From NCBI RefSeq assembly GCF_001936475.1, contig NZ_MSPQ01000001.1, positions 682,001 to 746,000 of the forward strand: DNA of 64,000 nucleotides, given 5' to 3'. The position numbers were made by a program, and so were the translations under genes. The DNA is from Algoriphagus marinus. GTDB taxonomy: Bacteria > Bacteroidota > Bacteroidia > Cytophagales > Cyclobacteriaceae. Positions 47,152 through 56,999 of this stretch are shown here, in pieces (position 1 is the first letter of the stretch; every line of letters begins with the position of its first letter). Under the pieces are notes generated by a model, which was not told where the DNA came from, did not search any database, and saw nothing but the letters and a program-made list of their open reading frames with translations.

Positions 47152-47434
47152 TCTAACAATTTAGGGAGGGACCAATTGACTTTTTCTACAACTTAAGTCG
47201 CAAAAAGGTAGGATTATCCTGATTTTTCCTCTAAAAACAGTGCTGACGCTTAGTTTTAATTAGTGAAAAATAGAGACTTAATCGATTTTTAGTTAGAAAA
47301 TATTTTGCCCTTGTTTTCAAAATCAGGTTTGATTCGGAAAAAGGAATGAGTGAAACTTGATGCTTTGAACTCAGATTTCATAAAAAATAAACTGAGATTA
47401 ATCAGGCAAAAAAATGGGTTATTTAAGATACGAT

Positions 47435-50056
47435 TTACTGATTTCGAATTATTCGCAGCATTGAAGTTCGGTTAGTAACCTCAAGCTTTCGATAAATATT
47501 GGTCAAGTGACTTTTTACGGTTACCGTAGAAATATGAAGTTGGTCAGCTATCTCTTTATTTCTGAGTCCATCAGAAATAAGTTTGACAATCTCTTGTTCT
47601 CTTATGGTTAATTCTTGAATATTCAACTTTTCTGGATTTTCCTTCGCTGTGCTTTTATTTAGGCCAAATCGTGCAAATGCATGGAAAGATTCGTTTGAGG
47701 GATTTATGAGATTAAATAATTCGGGTAAAACTTGGTATGCCTCAAGTATGGGCCTTGATACCTCAGAGCTTTCTGCAAGTAATAGGGCTTTCTCAAGGGA
47801 CTTTTTTGCAGAATCCGAATCACCTATTCGATATTTTGCAATCGCTTTCAAAAGCGCTATATCGACCGCGTGGTACTTGTTATAAATTTCATTTAGAGCA
47901 CCTTCAATAGTGTCAAGTACCTCTAGCGCTTCCTTTACCAATTGAATGGATCCGTGAGTTACTATGATTCGGAGCTTTGTTAGTTCAGGAACATCTATTA
48001 AAAACAAATACTTCCCTGTGGGTTGTTTTACCCAATCTTGGATTGCCCAGTCCAACTCTTTTTCACCTTGACCATCATGCCAGCGGACCCTTGCTCTTAT
48101 GGAATCGGAATAATCTTGAAACTTCGGGTTATTCAGGTTTGTGGCCAATTGTCTCATTTGTTCTAGAAATGAATTAGTTGTCTCTTTATCTCTTTTTAAA
48201 GAACTAATTAGGGTCAACCCACTTAGTGCATCAAAATAAAGCCGATAATGTAATCTTCCCTCCAAAGTTAACATTTGTGTAAACGCCTGTTTGGTTTCCT
48301 TCTCGTTGTGAGATTGAAAGGCAATGGTGCCAAGAAAATAGTATATCCAACATTCTGCATAATAGAAATCGGAGCCTTGGGCAAGAAATTGTAGTTTTTT
48401 CGAATCGCTGGCAGCGGATCCAAAATTTCCAGAAAGTAAGTGAATAAAGACTTTGCCTTGAACAGCTCGATATTGCATTATTGAAGAATAATCAAATTTT
48501 TCTTGGATTTCATCAAGAGCCTTCAAAGCAAGATCTGATTTACCCAACATTTGTCTGTTAGTGGCAATTATGACTTCCCGGAGTGTACCAAACATGGCAC
48601 TTTCGTCGTAAAATATAGCTTTTGATTTTTCAAGCGATTCTTCTGCTTTTTTTGGATCTGGGTTGACATAGGTCAAATAGTACCCTAGATGAAACAGGTA
48701 TTGAGAAAAATCTTTCGGGTTTGAGTTTTCAATCCCAATTGAATCCAACATTTTCAGGATCGAAGATAAATCGGCAAGGTTCCATGTTTCTTCACAAATA
48801 AGTAATTCTGTAATTAAGAGATCAACATGAGAATTTCGAATTTGACGGGGAATGTTTTTTATCCATCGCTGCAAAACCCACCACTGTCCTTTTTCCAATA
48901 AGGCTTCCCTGTGGATTTTTATCAGATCACAGGCTCTACTGTAGTTATTAGCCTTGACCGAATATTGCACTGCTTCATCAACTAAGCCCTTTTCTGAAAA
49001 CCACTTACTTATTTGATTATAAATTGAGTTGACTAAAGCCGGTTCACTGCTTTGCAACTGTCTTTGTAGAATATCGCCAATTAAATGATGGAATCTGAAT
49101 TTTCCCTGCAAATCTCTTATAGGAATTAAGAAAAAGTTCAATTCGACAAGTTGGGAAAGAAAGGTATCAGCTGAACAAGAATCGGCAATAGCAAACTTGC
49201 AAATAGCGTTGATTAGCTCTTTGTCAAATTGATCAAAAAGCGCGCAAAGTTGCATTATTCGAAAAAATTTCGGGTCAATGTTTTCACTAATATGAAACAT
49301 CAGGCGATCTAGATCATGAGCTAGGATATTATTTTCGTTGTTTTCATATTCAAGATCCGAAAAGGATTTTGCCAATAGAAACATTCGAATTGCTAAGACC
49401 CATCCCTCGGTATTCTCAAAAAGTGAATTAACATCAGAGTCACTGATTTTCATGTCATAAGCAGTAGATAATAGCTCATGAATCTCAGATTTATCAAATC
49501 TGAGATCACGCATCCGGAGCTCCAGCATTTTTTGATACAACCTCAGTTCTCTCAACTGAAATGGAGGATCCCAGCGAGTGATGATTACTACCTGAACATT
49601 GATTAAATTTTCATTGATTAATACTTTTATTAATTGGTGTATATCTGGATTTTTGATCAAGTGATAATCATCTAGTACCAACCTAAAATTTTTCTGAATT
49701 TGGTTAACTGCATTGATTATTCTGTCTATGATCGCACCCCAGGAAAGGAAGTGCAGTTCTTGTTTGTTTTTAAAAATCTTTTGAATCTTCCCGGAATCCC
49801 CAGACCTCTCTAAACTATCAATAAAATAAGAAATGAAAGTAGTAGTATCATTCATACTTTCATCCAATGAAAGCCATGAAAAATCTTTTTGGTAGTGGTT
49901 AAGCCATTGGCTGACCAGCACACTCTTACCATAACCTGCAGGAGCCGATATTAAGATCAGTGGCAAGTGCCTACTTTCTTCCAACTTTTCCACAAGATGA
50001 GCCCTGTGAATAAGATCTTTTGATAAAGTAGGTCTATTCAGTTTAGTGGTGAGCAT
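47435..50056 (-). CDS. MalT-like LuxR-family ATPase regulator
   Basis: The 873-residue STAND-type regulator has an N-terminal NTPase domain with Walker A SAPAGYGKS (37-45) and LVLDDYHLI as Walker B. A winged-helix and TPR-like middle and a C-terminal LuxR HTH (about 808-868: LTIREQEIVKLISDGLRNKEIA and VTVKSHLTNIYRKL) follow. Such proteins bind an inducer, oligomerise with ATP and activate adjacent operons. It is transcribed in the same direction as the porin/amidohydrolase genes and probably controls them. The ~280 bases downstream are AT-rich with no gene. Confidence 0.93.
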   Translation of the reverse strand: MLTTKLNRPTLSKDLIHRAHLVEKLEESRHLPLILISAPAGYGKSVLVSQWLNHYQKDFSWLSLDESMNDTTTFISYFIDSLERSGDSGKIQKIFKNKQELHFLSWGAIIDRIINAVNQIQKNFRLVLDDYHLIKNPDIHQLIKVLINENLINVQVVIITRWDPPFQLRELRLYQKMLELRMRDLRFDKSEIHELLSTAYDMKISDSDVNSLFENTEGWVLAIRMFLLAKSFSDLEYENNENNILAHDLDRLMFHISENIDPKFFRIMQLCALFDQFDKELINAICKFAIADSCSADTFLSQLVELNFFLIPIRDLQGKFRFHHLIGDILQRQLQSSEPALVNSIYNQISKWFSEKGLVDEAVQYSVKANNYSRACDLIKIHREALLEKGQWWVLQRWIKNIPRQIRNSHVDLLITELLICEETWNLADLSSILKMLDSIGIENSNPKDFSQYLFHLGYYLTYVNPDPKKAEESLEKSKAIFYDESAMFGTLREVIIATNRQMLGKSDLALKALDEIQEKFDYSSIMQYRAVQGKVFIHLLSGNFGSAASDSKKLQFLAQGSDFYYAECWIYYFLGTIAFQSHNEKETKQAFTQMLTLEGRLHYRLYFDALSGLTLISSLKRDKETTNSFLEQMRQLATNLNNPKFQDYSDSIRARVRWHDGQGEKELDWAIQDWVKQPTGKYLFLIDVPELTKLRIIVTHGSIQLVKEALEVLDTIEGALNEIYNKYHAVDIALLKAIAKYRIGDSDSAKKSLEKALLLAESSEVSRPILEAYQVLPELFNLINPSNESFHAFARFGLNKSTAKENPEKLNIQELTIREQEIVKLISDGLRNKEIADQLHISTVTVKSHLTNIYRKLEVTNRTSMLRIIRNQ

Positions 50057-50399
50057 GAATCAATTAACAAAATGCTATCTCCAATTTGGAGTAATCTTTC
50101 AATTAAGATAAAGCTTTTAAACAAAATAAAAGTAGTGCAAATAAGGATTAATGGATTTTTTCAAAGTTTTTCTCAGTATCCTTTTTGCTTAAAAAATTAC
50201 TCACGCGATGCGTTCTTTTTTCTAAAATCGAAAGTGTCCCAGACAATACTTCTGTTCAGATTGTATCCAATTAAAAAAGCACAATCGTGTGGATAGGGCT
50301 TTAAAATGGATGGAAAAATCTCCATTTTAATTAAAGTTCCAGATCAGCTGATGGCTGAATTGCAGGATTTACTCATTAAGAATCTAGCTAGTAAATAAT
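50057..50399. other. Intergenic gap at the island's right junction
   Basis: This 343-bp gap separates the regulator start from the dehydrogenase stop. It holds a possible 30-codon plus-strand frame at 50306-50398 (MDGKISILIKVPDQLMAE...), without a visible ribosome-binding site, and no terminator for the dehydrogenase. The regulator promoter must lie here or further upstream, but no perfect TAnnTTTG box is visible. Confidence 0.4.
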
Positions 50400-52514
50400 T
50401 TACTTCGAGGCCTCCATTTGTGCTTTGACTGCATCAGCTGTGGCTTGGATAAATGCCTGAATTTTGGTCACTTCATCTTCAGTCAGTTTCCCCGAAAAAT
50501 TCGGCATTCCCAGTTCCTTCAGTGCGTCTGTCAAGACAAAGGTCTTTAGATTTTCAATCTTGGCTTTAGTAGAAAATCCAAGATTTGGGATATTTCCTCC
50601 CTTGCCCAAGACCGGGACACCGTGACAAATCACGCAATGCGTAATATAGAGCTTAGTTCCAAGTCCAATATCTTGAGGATCATAAGCTACTCCGCTCAGG
50701 ATGGATGAGGCTTCCCTTAATTTAAGCTCAGGCATTGGAGCTTTTTCATTAAGCGCAAAAGTGTACACTCTTCCTTGAGTTTGGTATTCGCTATAGTTCG
50801 TGGACATGCCATGGCTTCCGCCCCAGCCAGCAGCAATACTTACAAATTGCTGCCCATCTACTTCATAAGTGATCGGAGCGGCTATGACTCCCGTGCCGAC
50901 TTGGACTTCCCAAAGTTTCTCACCTGTGGAGGCATTATATGCGACAAATCTACCTTCAGCAGTTCCTTGAAAAACTAGATTTCCAGCAGTGCTTAAAGTT
51001 CCACCATTCCAAGGGCTGGCATGCTCTACTTTCCATGCGGCCTCTTTTTTCACAGGATCCCAAGCTAATAAATGCCCGAATGTCGCTGATTTTTTAGGAG
51101 TTGCGGAGGATAAGACACCAGTATTCCAGCCTGTTCCAGAAGCAAAAGCTCCTGACTCTATTGAATTTGCTACCCAATTTGGATCATCTTCAATAACGAT
51201 GGGAATACCTTGTGCAGGAATGTAAACAAGCCCCGTAGTTGGGTTGAAAGACATTGAATGCCAATTGTGAGCTCCGTTTGGTCCCGGAATAGCCTCATAA
51301 GATCCACTTTTATATTCTGCTGCTGTGATTTCCATCGGACGTCCCTTTTCATCATATCCGCTTGCCCAGTTTACATCCACAAAATTCTGTGCAGAAATAA
51401 ACTCTCCATTCGTTCGGTCGATCACGAAGAAAAATCCATTTTTTGGGGCTTGCATAATCACCTTTCGCTTTGCTCCCTCAATTTCCAGATCCGCCAAAAT
51501 AAGGGGTTGGGTTGCGGTATAATCCCAATGGTCGCCGGGAGTTCCTTGATAATGCCACTTGTAACTTCCATTATCTGGATCCAAAGCGACTATGGAAGAA
51601 AGAAAGAGATTATCTCCTCCGCCGGGTGAGCGAAGTCTTCTATTCCAAGGCGAACCATTGCCGACTCCGACGTACATCAAATTAAGTTCGGGATCATAGG
51701 CCATTGCATCCCACATGGTGCCACCGCCGCCAAGTTCCCAGTATTTTCCACTTGGGTCCCAAGTTTCAGCGGCCATTTCCAATTCTGGTTGTTCAAAAGG
51801 TTGATCCGGATTTCCTGGAACGGAATACCAGCGCCAGGCTTGTTCTCCTGTTTCTGCATCATAGGCAGTGATATAGCCTCTGACACCATATTCTGCCCCA
51901 CCATTTCCGATTATTACTTTTCCTTTGAATACTCGTGGCGCTCCAGTAATTGTATAGCTCTTGCTTGTGTCCAAAGTGACCTGTTCCCATATTTTGGTTC
52001 CGGTTGCAGCATCAATTGAAATCAGGCGTCCGTCTAGCGAAGCGACGAAAACTCTGCCTTGGTAAAGCGCTACTCCTCTATTGACGACATCACAACATGC
52101 TTTTACGCCAGTCTCCCGAGGCACTTTAGGATCATAGGTCCAGAGTTGCTTTCCTGTTCGGGTATCAATTGCATGGACAATACTCCAAGGCGCTGTGACG
52201 TACATTATTCCGTCAACTACCACTGGCGTTGCTTCCACTCCACGGGTGGAGTTTAAATCGTATGACCACTTGAGGCCAAGGGTACCTACATTTTCAGAAG
52301 TTATTTCCGTAAGCTGACTGAAGCGATCTTCAGAATAATTTTGTCCATAACTCAACCAATTTTTAGAATCGTTTTTAGCATTGATCAAAGCCAAATCATT
52401 CACTCCGCCAGTTACCGCAGTGATGTGATCTGTTGTGCCTTTCATGACTGAATCCTCATTTTTACAGGAGAGACAAGCGATTAAGAGGATGGAAATTTTA
52501 AGAGAGTTTTTCAT
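50400..52514 (-). CDS. PQQ-dependent quinohemoprotein alcohol dehydrogenase
   Basis: The 704-residue lipoprotein (ATG at 52514; lipobox ACLSC) has an eight-bladed PQQ propeller with the vicinal cysteine pair KACCDVVNRG (140-141), the active-site region GDHWDYTATQP, and a C-terminal cytochrome c with CVICH at 627-631. This is type II quinohemoprotein alcohol dehydrogenase architecture, oxidising alcohols in the periplasm. Its last 139 bp are repeated at 37026-37164. A longer frame upstream would add 38 unlikely residues. Confidence 0.93.
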   Translation of the reverse strand: MKNSLKISILLIACLSCKNEDSVMKGTTDHITAVTGGVNDLALINAKNDSKNWLSYGQNYSEDRFSQLTEITSENVGTLGLKWSYDLNSTRGVEATPVVVDGIMYVTAPWSIVHAIDTRTGKQLWTYDPKVPRETGVKACCDVVNRGVALYQGRVFVASLDGRLISIDAATGTKIWEQVTLDTSKSYTITGAPRVFKGKVIIGNGGAEYGVRGYITAYDAETGEQAWRWYSVPGNPDQPFEQPELEMAAETWDPSGKYWELGGGGTMWDAMAYDPELNLMYVGVGNGSPWNRRLRSPGGGDNLFLSSIVALDPDNGSYKWHYQGTPGDHWDYTATQPLILADLEIEGAKRKVIMQAPKNGFFFVIDRTNGEFISAQNFVDVNWASGYDEKGRPMEITAAEYKSGSYEAIPGPNGAHNWHSMSFNPTTGLVYIPAQGIPIVIEDDPNWVANSIESGAFASGTGWNTGVLSSATPKKSATFGHLLAWDPVKKEAAWKVEHASPWNGGTLSTAGNLVFQGTAEGRFVAYNASTGEKLWEVQVGTGVIAAPITYEVDGQQFVSIAAGWGGSHGMSTNYSEYQTQGRVYTFALNEKAPMPELKLREASSILSGVAYDPQDIGLGTKLYITHCVICHGVPVLGKGGNIPNLGFSTKAKIENLKTFVLTDALKELGMPNFSGKLTEDEVTKIQAFIQATADAVKAQMEASK

Positions 52515-52707
52515 GGGTTCCGGGAGGTCTGGGTTTAAAAAAAAAATGAAAAGTATTTCGTGGTTTTGAGTCTTCTTGAAAAGCAAAAACAATTTTATTG
52601 GATTGACTGATCTATGGACTAAAGCCAAGCTATTGGCTCTTGTCAGTCAATAATTTACTTAAAATCAACAATAAAACACTAATCTCTGAACAGGTTATGT
52701 TTTAAAC

Positions 52708-52741
52708 ACAAAAAAAGCCCAATCGATGAGATCGGGCTTTG
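52708..52741 (-). terminator. Terminator after the M20 peptidase gene
   Basis: An 11-bp stem (AAAGCCCGATC/GATTGGGCTTT, one G-T pair) with a 5-nt loop is followed by seven Ts on the minus strand. Confidence 0.85.
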
Positions 52742-52769
52742 ATTCAAAGGGAATAAACTATCCTAACAA

Positions 52770-54194
52770 TCAGAAATTCCTGATCAGTTGATAGCTGAAT
52801 TGTAGGATTTCCTGATAGTTCTCCTTGCTGATTTTCTCATCGATACCATGAAAGCGGCTCATGGATTCGGAATTGAGACGCATGGGGTAGAAGCGATAGA
52901 CATCCTCTGCGATCTCATAGAAGTAGCGAGCATCCGTACCTCCGCCTACCAACCCCGGAACCACAATTACATCTGGATATAATCCTCTGATGGTTCTTTG
53001 CAAACGCTGATAAGACTCAGAATCTGCAGAAGATACTGGAGAAGGATTCGTCAAAAAGCCCACAGGCTCCACGCGGACCTTTTCGGAGATCACCGACTCG
53101 ATATGAGCCTTTACGGATTCTATGGTTTCGCCTGGCAGAATTCTGAAATTGATTGTCGCCTCAGCTACAGTAGGAATGACGTTGTTTTTAACTCCACCAT
53201 CGATAATAGTTGGTGCGGTAGTAGTATGAGCATTTAAGCCTTCTAAGATTTGTTTCTTAAAGAGCCAAGGATTGGCAAAAGCCATGCGCGTAAAAAAGGG
53301 AAGTTCTGGTCCCATATACTCCAGTTGGGAATCTATTGGCTTGACCAGCTTGTAGGGGAGTTGATTATTTTCCAAATCCACGATGGCTTGAGCTAGCATC
53401 CCAATTGTATTTTCTCGTGGAGGAGCAGAGCTATGCCCCCCATTAGTCTCGACGATCAGTCGGAAGGAGGCGAAGCCCTTTTCTGCTAAGTTGATTATAG
53501 CTACGGGTGCATTCACTCCGGGAACCAAGCCTTCTGCAAGATACCCGCCCTCATCAATGGCCATCGCTGCTTGAACTCCCTGTGCTTTCAAATGTGCTGC
53601 GATCTCGGCGGCGCCTTTTCCACCGCCAACTTCCTCATCATGCCCTGAGGCGATGTAGAGCGTTCGGGTAGGTTTGTAGTTTTCAGAAAGAAGTTTTTCC
53701 ACTGCTTCCAGTACGGCAATCAAAGTACCTTTATCATCCATAGTTCCTCTACCGATGATATGTGTGTCAGTGATTTTGCCTTCAAATGGTGCGGCTTCCC
53801 ATGCTCCCAAAGTGGGTTGGTCTACGGGAACCACATCCTGATGAGACATCATAATCAGTGGTTTTTTCGATGGGTCCGAGCCTTCCCATTTGTAAAGCAG
53901 GCTATAAGTATTGATTTTTTCCAGAGAAAGATTTGCATGGGTCAGAGGAAAGGTTTCTTCCAAAAAACGGTGGAATCCAAAGAATGCTGCCGAATCCGGG
54001 ATTGCATCTTCGCTCAGCGAAATGGTCTGATAGGTAATCGCTTTGGAGAGATTTTGATAAACCTGATCCGAAAAATCAACTTTCGCCAGAGGTTCAGCTT
54101 CGACTTGTTTGGAGCTCATCCGAAAGGTGTTGAAGAGAAGTATGCCGACAATTACTAGGAGTACGAAGAGTAGGCCAAGGAAGAATTTTTTCAT
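52770..54194 (-). CDS. M20-family metallopeptidase (carboxypeptidase S-like)
   Basis: The 474-residue protein has an N-terminal membrane anchor or signal, a first zinc ligand in MSHQDVVPV, the bridging aspartate in GRGTMDDKG, glutamates in ASGHDEEVGG, and a dimerisation domain. The motif set and ~470-residue length match carboxypeptidase S-like M20 enzymes that act on peptides or N-acyl amino acids. The N-terminal anchor suggests periplasmic activity. It is single, with its own terminator. Confidence 0.9.
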   Translation of the reverse strand: MKKFFLGLLFVLLVIVGILLFNTFRMSSKQVEAEPLAKVDFSDQVYQNLSKAITYQTISLSEDAIPDSAAFFGFHRFLEETFPLTHANLSLEKINTYSLLYKWEGSDPSKKPLIMMSHQDVVPVDQPTLGAWEAAPFEGKITDTHIIGRGTMDDKGTLIAVLEAVEKLLSENYKPTRTLYIASGHDEEVGGGKGAAEIAAHLKAQGVQAAMAIDEGGYLAEGLVPGVNAPVAIINLAEKGFASFRLIVETNGGHSSAPPRENTIGMLAQAIVDLENNQLPYKLVKPIDSQLEYMGPELPFFTRMAFANPWLFKKQILEGLNAHTTTAPTIIDGGVKNNVIPTVAEATINFRILPGETIESVKAHIESVISEKVRVEPVGFLTNPSPVSSADSESYQRLQRTIRGLYPDVIVVPGLVGGGTDARYFYEIAEDVYRFYPMRLNSESMSRFHGIDEKISKENYQEILQFSYQLIRNF

Positions 54195-54321
54195 TAGGTG
54201 GTGGATTTTCTTGCGCTTAATTTAATTCAAAATCTAGGAAAACCTTATTGATCGAAATGTTTTCTTGGTAATCGACAAGCTGAGGAAAATAATTATTCTA
54301 GTTCAGCGACTGGTAGAAATC

Positions 54322-55263
54322 TTATTTGGGATCGAAGTTTTGATATACCAACAGTGCCGCTGCAAGATCTTCGATAGCTAATCCTACAGATTTGAAAAGT
54401 GTGATCTCCTCGTTCGAGGTTCTTCCTGGGTGAATGCCTTTGATCAGTTCCACGATGTCTGCTTTCACATCTTTTTCTGTAATAATCCCGGCAGCGATTG
54501 GTAGTGCAAGTTCGCCTGATTCGTGCAGGGCACCGGCACGTGAATCCACAAAAATAGCGCTCTTACCAATGGCTTCATCGTCGGTTTCGCGGGTGTCAGG
54601 TTTGTAAGAACCTATCAGATCTAAGTGTGTTCCGGCTTGTACCCATTTTCCTTTAATAATTGGAGTTTTGGAAGGCGTGGCACAAGAGATAAGGTCTGCA
54701 TTTCGCGCTGATTCTTCTAAATCAGTGACGCATTGTGCAGGGAATCCCTGATCCTGCAAACTCGACACAAATTCTTCCATTTTTGCCGAATCCCGCATCC
54801 AGACACTGATTTTTTTAAAGTTACGCACAGCCATATGAGCCTGAGCTAAATGCTGAGCAACTTTTCCTCCGCCTAAAATCAGCAAATTTTGAGCATCTTT
54901 TCTGCATAGGTAAGAAGCGGCAAGAGCGGAAGTGCAAGCCGTTCTTCGGGCGGTTAGTTCTGTGGCATTCATGTAAGCCAAGGGTTGACCCGTTTTGGAA
55001 TCGCTCAAAATATACTGTGCAAAAATCGATGGCCTATTTTCCTTAGCATTTGCCGGTGCGACAGTGACCTGCTTCAAGCCCATGTATTGGCTGTTCCAAA
55101 CCGGCATCAGGATCAAGGTATTATCGTTTCCCTCCGGCGTTTTATAAAAATGATGGTGCCGTAATGGCATGGTAAACTCAGACTGAAAAATCTCCCGAAG
55201 TGCTCCAATCAGTTTTTTGTAATCTAGAAGTCCAGCGATTTCCGCATCAGGTATGATTAGCAT
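54322..55263 (-). CDS. Ornithine cyclodeaminase/mu-crystallin family protein
   Basis: The 313-residue protein has a Rossmann domain with LILGGGKVAQHLA and the family segments ATELTARRTACTSALA, ISCATPSKTPIIKG and THLDLIGSYKPDTRE. The arginine pair in TARRTA binds the substrate carboxylate. Members include ornithine cyclodeaminase, ketimine reductases and alanine dehydrogenases; the precise substrate is open. It is monocistronic. Confidence 0.92.
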   Translation of the reverse strand: MLIIPDAEIAGLLDYKKLIGALREIFQSEFTMPLRHHHFYKTPEGNDNTLILMPVWNSQYMGLKQVTVAPANAKENRPSIFAQYILSDSKTGQPLAYMNATELTARRTACTSALAASYLCRKDAQNLLILGGGKVAQHLAQAHMAVRNFKKISVWMRDSAKMEEFVSSLQDQGFPAQCVTDLEESARNADLISCATPSKTPIIKGKWVQAGTHLDLIGSYKPDTRETDDEAIGKSAIFVDSRAGALHESGELALPIAAGIITEKDVKADIVELIKGIHPGRTSNEEITLFKSVGLAIEDLAAALLVYQNFDPK

Positions 55264-55363
55264 TGTGGTTTATTGGATTGGTCTAAGAATCCAAGTTGGA
55301 GAATTTCTTCGATAATCCTCAGGAGTTTGGAATGGGATCATGCAGTGGGGCTAACTCAAAAAA

Positions 55364-56560
55364 TCATTGTCGCTCAATATACATCACCGCTGAGTCTTCC
55401 ACGTATTTGGCAGGATTAAAGCTGGAGTAGAATTTATTACGCAGATTGTTCAGTGGACTATTCATTGCCATGATCTTGGAGGTAAACTCAATCGGGAATT
55501 TTCCGGTATCAGAGTAATCCTTCAGTAGCGATTCATACTGGTCTATATTTGCCAGCATACGAGTGGTAAGTTGGCCAAATCTAAGTCGCAACGATTGAAC
55601 CTTATACATATAGGTTTCTACTTGCCCTAGCCATTTACCTTTGGTGTCGGGAGATTTATCCAGCGTGGCTAATTTGTTCGAGATTGATTTTCTGCACTCA
55701 TTCTTAAACTGCTCTCGCTCCGAGTCCAATGTTGCCCTTAAATACCTGCTTTCGTAACGTTGCTTATCGATGGAAAAGTAATTCATCTGCTCATCCAGCA
55801 GCAGTGTATTTTCTTTTTGTAGTTGCTCCAATTCCTGATTTATCAGCTTCCATTCGTGATCTATGATTGACTTTTGCTGCTCAAATTGACTGGAAACAGT
55901 CAAAATCCGAAGCATCTCAGGTGTTTTGTCATAAAGCTCTTTTTCTTTTTTCCCAAGAGTTCCCATCAAGCTTGTCACTCCAGAGATGGCCGTATTTACC
56001 ATTGTACCATAGAGTGGCACGATAGAGGATGAGCTGGAGATAAGTGCAAGGGAGTTTTGAAGTAAGCTGGACATCGCGTCTGTTTTACCTTCTTTATCAT
56101 ACCATTTGTCAAACTCACCCTTCCAGCTGGCAAAGGACTTGTATTGTTGGATTTTGCCTATGTTTCCAAGCTGATCAAAAAAAGATTGGGAACTGAGAAA
56201 CAATTCAAGTGGCTGGATGTCTCTTTGGATACTGAGCAGTTCGGTAAATGCCAGCTGCCCATTGAGATTGATCTTGGTCTTTGGGCCCTCTTCCAATATT
56301 TTGAGTCTGTTGTCCAAGGCAAATTGAAGTTTTTCCAAGTCTTCAATTTTCTCTTTGTCGGATGCAGTTTTGTTGTCTGTTGCCGCAAGTTTTTCAGTGA
56401 GTCGATTGACAATCTCCTCGTTGTTTTTCAATTTTTCATTCAATTCCTTGAGCTGGTTGTCCCGGTCGGTTTTGATTTGCTCAGTGATCTCAGTTTGGGC
56501 TTGGCCCAAAGCTGCGAAAATCAGGAAAATGAAGAGTAATAAAGATTTTTTTGTGCTCAT
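55364..56560 (-). CDS. Secreted coiled-coil protein of unknown function
   Basis: The 398-residue protein has a signal peptide ending GQAQ, an N-terminal coiled coil (about 25-90, rich in Glu/Lys/Leu), a hydrophobic glycine-containing stretch (about 168-200) that could contact a membrane, and a second long helical region (about 215-370). The architecture recalls helical toxin-like or tethering proteins, but I do not recognise a family. Confidence 0.7.
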   Translation of the reverse strand: MSTKKSLLLFIFLIFAALGQAQTEITEQIKTDRDNQLKELNEKLKNNEEIVNRLTEKLAATDNKTASDKEKIEDLEKLQFALDNRLKILEEGPKTKINLNGQLAFTELLSIQRDIQPLELFLSSQSFFDQLGNIGKIQQYKSFASWKGEFDKWYDKEGKTDAMSSLLQNSLALISSSSSIVPLYGTMVNTAISGVTSLMGTLGKKEKELYDKTPEMLRILTVSSQFEQQKSIIDHEWKLINQELEQLQKENTLLLDEQMNYFSIDKQRYESRYLRATLDSEREQFKNECRKSISNKLATLDKSPDTKGKWLGQVETYMYKVQSLRLRFGQLTTRMLANIDQYESLLKDYSDTGKFPIEFTSKIMAMNSPLNNLRNKFYSSFNPAKYVEDSAVMYIERQ

Positions 56561-56999
56561 TTATTGGCTGTAGAGGGATTCAATTTCTTGTTTAAAAGTG
56601 CAAATTCCACGCTGCTAATTTTAGGCCAATTTTCACTGAATATGTACCTGCAAAGAAGTTAATTCAAGCTAGGTTAAGCACTTAGTTTTTTGGCAAGCGG
56701 TCTAATGATAAGTGAGATACCTGTGATGGCCTTGCTGTTATGCACCCGACAAAAAAAAGGGACAAGTCTTACACATAAATCAGACTTTGCCTTACCTCTA
56801 GACCTCTCTGTCTATATCGAGATGAGCAAGCCACATTTCCGGATTTTTTACTAGGGCACAGTAATGAGCGGCTTCCAACTTCATAAAAAAGAAAATTAAA
56901 TCCTTTTGTACTGAAAAGCGTTTTCAGCTATAGTTTGAGTTTCTGCCTGCAGTAGCGCATGCGAAATTCATTACTTTTGCGGCATCTAATCACCATAAA
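56561..56999. other. Intergenic region upstream of the export-family gene
   Basis: This 439-bp gap has no supported gene. It contains a CTGAAAA-GCG-TTTTCAG hairpin near 56915-56931 and the promoter box at 56972-56979. The remainder shows nothing I recognise. Confidence 0.4.
56972..56979 (+). promoter_or_regulatory. -7 promoter box
   Basis: TACTTTTG is a perfect TAnnTTTG match ending 20 nt before the ATG at 57000. Confidence 0.55.

Noticed and set aside
50072..50296. Plus-strand 74-residue open frame between regulator and dehydrogenase
   Set aside because: No recognisable domain, Phe/Lys/Ser-rich non-coding-like composition, and it overlaps the regulator's likely promoter region.
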